Origin: Candidatus Firestoneibacteriota bacterium
GTDB taxonomy: Bacteria; Oederibacteriota; JAAXVQ01
NCBI GenBank assembly: GCA_013335425.1
Contig: JAAXVQ010000095.1
Location: 1-7,312, forward strand
Direction of reading: 5' to 3'
DNA: 7,312 nt
Shown here: positions 5,566 through 7,312 of the stretch, one piece after another
Layout of the letters: every line of letters starts with the position of its first letter
Numbering within the stretch: the stretch's first letter is position 1
Translations under genes and position numbers: made by a program
The notes under the pieces: generated by a model
What the model was told of the DNA's origin: nothing
The model's input: only the letters and a program-made list of their open reading frames with translations
The model's database searches: none

Positions 5566-7312
5566 CTACGCCTTGGCGGTCTTGGCCTTGACGGGCTTAA
5601 ACCGTTCTTCCATCAAGGTATATATAACCGGAATCACCACCAAAGTCAGCACCGTGGAAAGACTCAAACCGAAAATCACGGCCACGGCCATGGGGGCTTC
5701 GGTCTCGCCGCCTTCGCCCCACCCCAGCGCCATGGGCAGCATGCCCAGGATGGTCGTCAGCGTGGTCATGATAATGGGGCGCAGACGCGTGCGCCCGGCC
5801 TGGACCACGGCGTCGCGCAGGGCCACGCCGCGGCGGCGCAGGATGTTGGTGTAATCCACCAGCAGAATGCTGTTGGAGACCACAATCCCGGCCATCATGA
5901 TGATCCCCAAAAAGGAAACCGTGGACAAGGTGTGCCCGGTTAAAAACAACCCCCAGATCACGCCCACCACGCCCAGGGGCACGGCAAACATGATGATGAA
6001 CGGATCCATCAACGATTCGAATTGCGCCACCAGGACCATGTAGATCAGCAAAATGGCCAACCCCAAGGCGAAGAGCAAATTTTTAAACGCGTCGGTCATG
6101 TCCTGGTAGGTGCCTGCGACTTTGACCGTAAAGGAGTTGGGTCCGGAGATTTCCGTGCGTATGCGCCGCTCAATTTCCGCCGCCACATCGCCGGGAGCGC
6201 GCCCGCTCACCTGGGCGTTCACGGTGATGATGCGGTCCTGGTTTTTGCGGTCAATGGTGGCCGGCCCCGAACCCTGGCGTATGGTCGCCACGTTGGAAGC
6301 CGGGATCTTTACGCCGGTGTTGGAAAGGATATAGATGCGGTCCAAGTCCCGCAAGGACGCGCGATCTTTTTCCTGGTAGCGCACCAAGATGTTGTACTCC
6401 TTGCCCTTCAAGGGGTCTCGGAAAATACTGACCACCTTGCCGGCCATGGAGGTCTCGATGGCCGAAGCCACCTGCGCCACCGAAAGGCCCAATGCGGCCG
6501 CCCGGGTCCGGTTGATGCTCAACTGAAATTCCGGCAGCCCTTCTTCGCGGGAAATCTCGACATCCCGGGCGCCTTTGACGCTTTTCACCAGCGCGGCCAC
6601 CCGTTGACTCAAATCGCGCCCGATCTCCAGATCATAGCCCTGCACTTCGACCTGCACGGGCGCACCGCCGCTCATGGCGCCCATGCCCTGCTGTTCGCTG
6701 AGTTTGATGTCCGCGCCGGGAATGCGCGCCACCAACGGACGAAGGGCTTCCAAGACCTCCGCGGTGCTCCGGTGACGTTTGGTTTTGTTAACCAACTTCA
6801 ACGTCATCTGACCCGCATGGGACCCGGTGATGCCGCCGAAGATCGACGCCATGCCGCCCATGCCCTCGCCTTCAATGCCCAGGCGGGCATAGCTGTCTTC
6901 AACCTCCGGGACATTTTTCCGGATGATCTCTTCCAACTGTTTCAACATCTTATTGGATTCATCCAAACGCGTCCCGATGGGGGCTTTGAACTTAATGCTG
7001 ATCTGCCCGGCATCGGCGTTGGGAATGAACTCCATACCGATAAACGGCATCAAAAACAAGGTTAAAAACGCAAACCCCAGCGTCAACCAAATGATTTTCT
7101 TACGGTGTTGCAGGGCATAGTGAAGCACACGCTGATAGAGCTCGGTAAGCCCCTCCAACCACTCGGAAAAACTGCAATGCCATTGGGCGAAATAACGCAG
7201 CCAAGGCTTGGTCTGTGCCACCTTTTCCGGCGTGTCGCACACCATTTCAACTTTCAAAAACTTGGAGGTCAGCACCGGGATGAGCATCAACGCCACGAAA
7301 AGCGAAGCCATC
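5566..7312 (-). CDS. RND family efflux permease, C-terminal part (5' end off right edge)
   Basis: The last 581 or so codons of an AcrB/MexB-like inner-membrane proton-driven transporter of about 1,030 residues; the N-terminal half is missing. The visible part starts in the last helix of the first membrane half (LFVALMLIPVLTSKFL), then helix 7 (KKIIWLTLGFAFLTLFLMPF, 71-90), the second periplasmic porter/docking region (about 95-405) and helices 8-12 (about 411-429, 436-457, 464-487, 512-530, 541-566). RPIIMTTLTTILGMLPMAL (511-529) is the conserved helix-11 block. In helix 10, GIVVSNSILLVDY has Ser479 where AcrB has the proton-relay Lys940; the Asp pair of helix 4 is outside the window. Residues 145-165 are Gly/Met-rich. 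The substrate (drug, metal or other) is undetermined. A membrane-fusion protein gene is probably upstream, beyond the edge. Confidence 0.95.
   Translation of the reverse strand, partial: MASLFVALMLIPVLTSKFLKVEMVCDTPEKVAQTKPWLRYFAQWHCSFSEWLEGLTELYQRVLHYALQHRKKIIWLTLGFAFLTLFLMPFIGMEFIPNADAGQISIKFKAPIGTRLDESNKMLKQLEEIIRKNVPEVEDSYARLGIEGEGMGGMASIFGGITGSHAGQMTLKLVNKTKRHRSTAEVLEALRPLVARIPGADIKLSEQQGMGAMSGGAPVQVEVQGYDLEIGRDLSQRVAALVKSVKGARDVEISREEGLPEFQLSINRTRAAALGLSVAQVASAIETSMAGKVVSIFRDPLKGKEYNILVRYQEKDRASLRDLDRIYILSNTGVKIPASNVATIRQGSGPATIDRKNQDRIITVNAQVSGRAPGDVAAEIERRIRTEISGPNSFTVKVAGTYQDMTDAFKNLLFALGLAILLIYMVLVAQFESLMDPFIIMFAVPLGVVGVIWGLFLTGHTLSTVSFLGIIMMAGIVVSNSILLVDYTNILRRRGVALRDAVVQAGRTRLRPIIMTTLTTILGMLPMALGWGEGGETEAPMAVAVIFGLSLSTVLTLVVIPVIYTLMEERFKPVKAKTAKA

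Noticed and set aside
6022..7065. 347-codon forward open frame opposite the RND gene.
   Set aside because: Antisense shadow of a clearly conserved permease; no recognisable domain or start signal.

Overview
The window reads as a GC-rich bacterial chromosome fragment from a Gram-negative-type cell. It encodes an RND inner-membrane efflux permease, which normally works with an outer-membrane channel. It also carries pyrimidine genes of a kind best known from Firmicutes: a PyrR regulator and the two-subunit, NAD-linked dihydroorotate dehydrogenase PyrK/PyrD (class 1B). The sequence alone does not fix the phylum. The mixture suggests a Gram-negative lineage outside the well-studied Proteobacteria, and this is inference.

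Almost everything is on the minus strand, so transcription runs from high to low coordinates. From the right: (1) the 3' part of an RND permease gene (7312-5566), followed by a small PII-like, transporter-associated protein (5528-5166); (2) a GC-rich hairpin at the end of that pair, overlapped by a sigma70-type promoter (5105-5077); (3) a pyr leader with a candidate PyrR-binding hairpin (5054-5037, loop CUGCGA) and an intrinsic terminator (5010-4971), which together look like a PyrR attenuator; (4) the operon pyrR-pyrB-pyrC-pyrK-pyrD, tightly packed except for a 124-base gap between pyrC and pyrK that holds a 32-base inverted repeat of CGCAAAGG-type units; (5) pyrD, which breaks off about 40 residues early.

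Together PyrB, PyrC and PyrD/PyrK make orotate from carbamoyl phosphate and aspartate (committed steps 2-4 of UMP synthesis). PyrR would stop transcription at the leader when UMP or UTP is plentiful. Carbamoyl phosphate synthetase, PyrE and PyrF are not in the window.

The left 480 bases do not belong to the operon's normal end. Within about 10 bases pyrD turns into a 120-base fragment of a class V aminotransferase / cysteine-desulfurase-like gene on the opposite strand. That fragment is followed by the start of a Gfo/Idh/MocA oxidoreductase gene running off the left edge. The first join sits on a 10-base stretch (472-481) compatible with both genes, which is typical of a microhomology chimera (amplification or assembly artefact) or a real illegitimate recombination. 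No RNA genes, CRISPR arrays, IS elements or phage genes were seen. I found no clearly new system; the most informative features are the PyrR-type leader, the inverted repeat in the operon and the chimeric left end.
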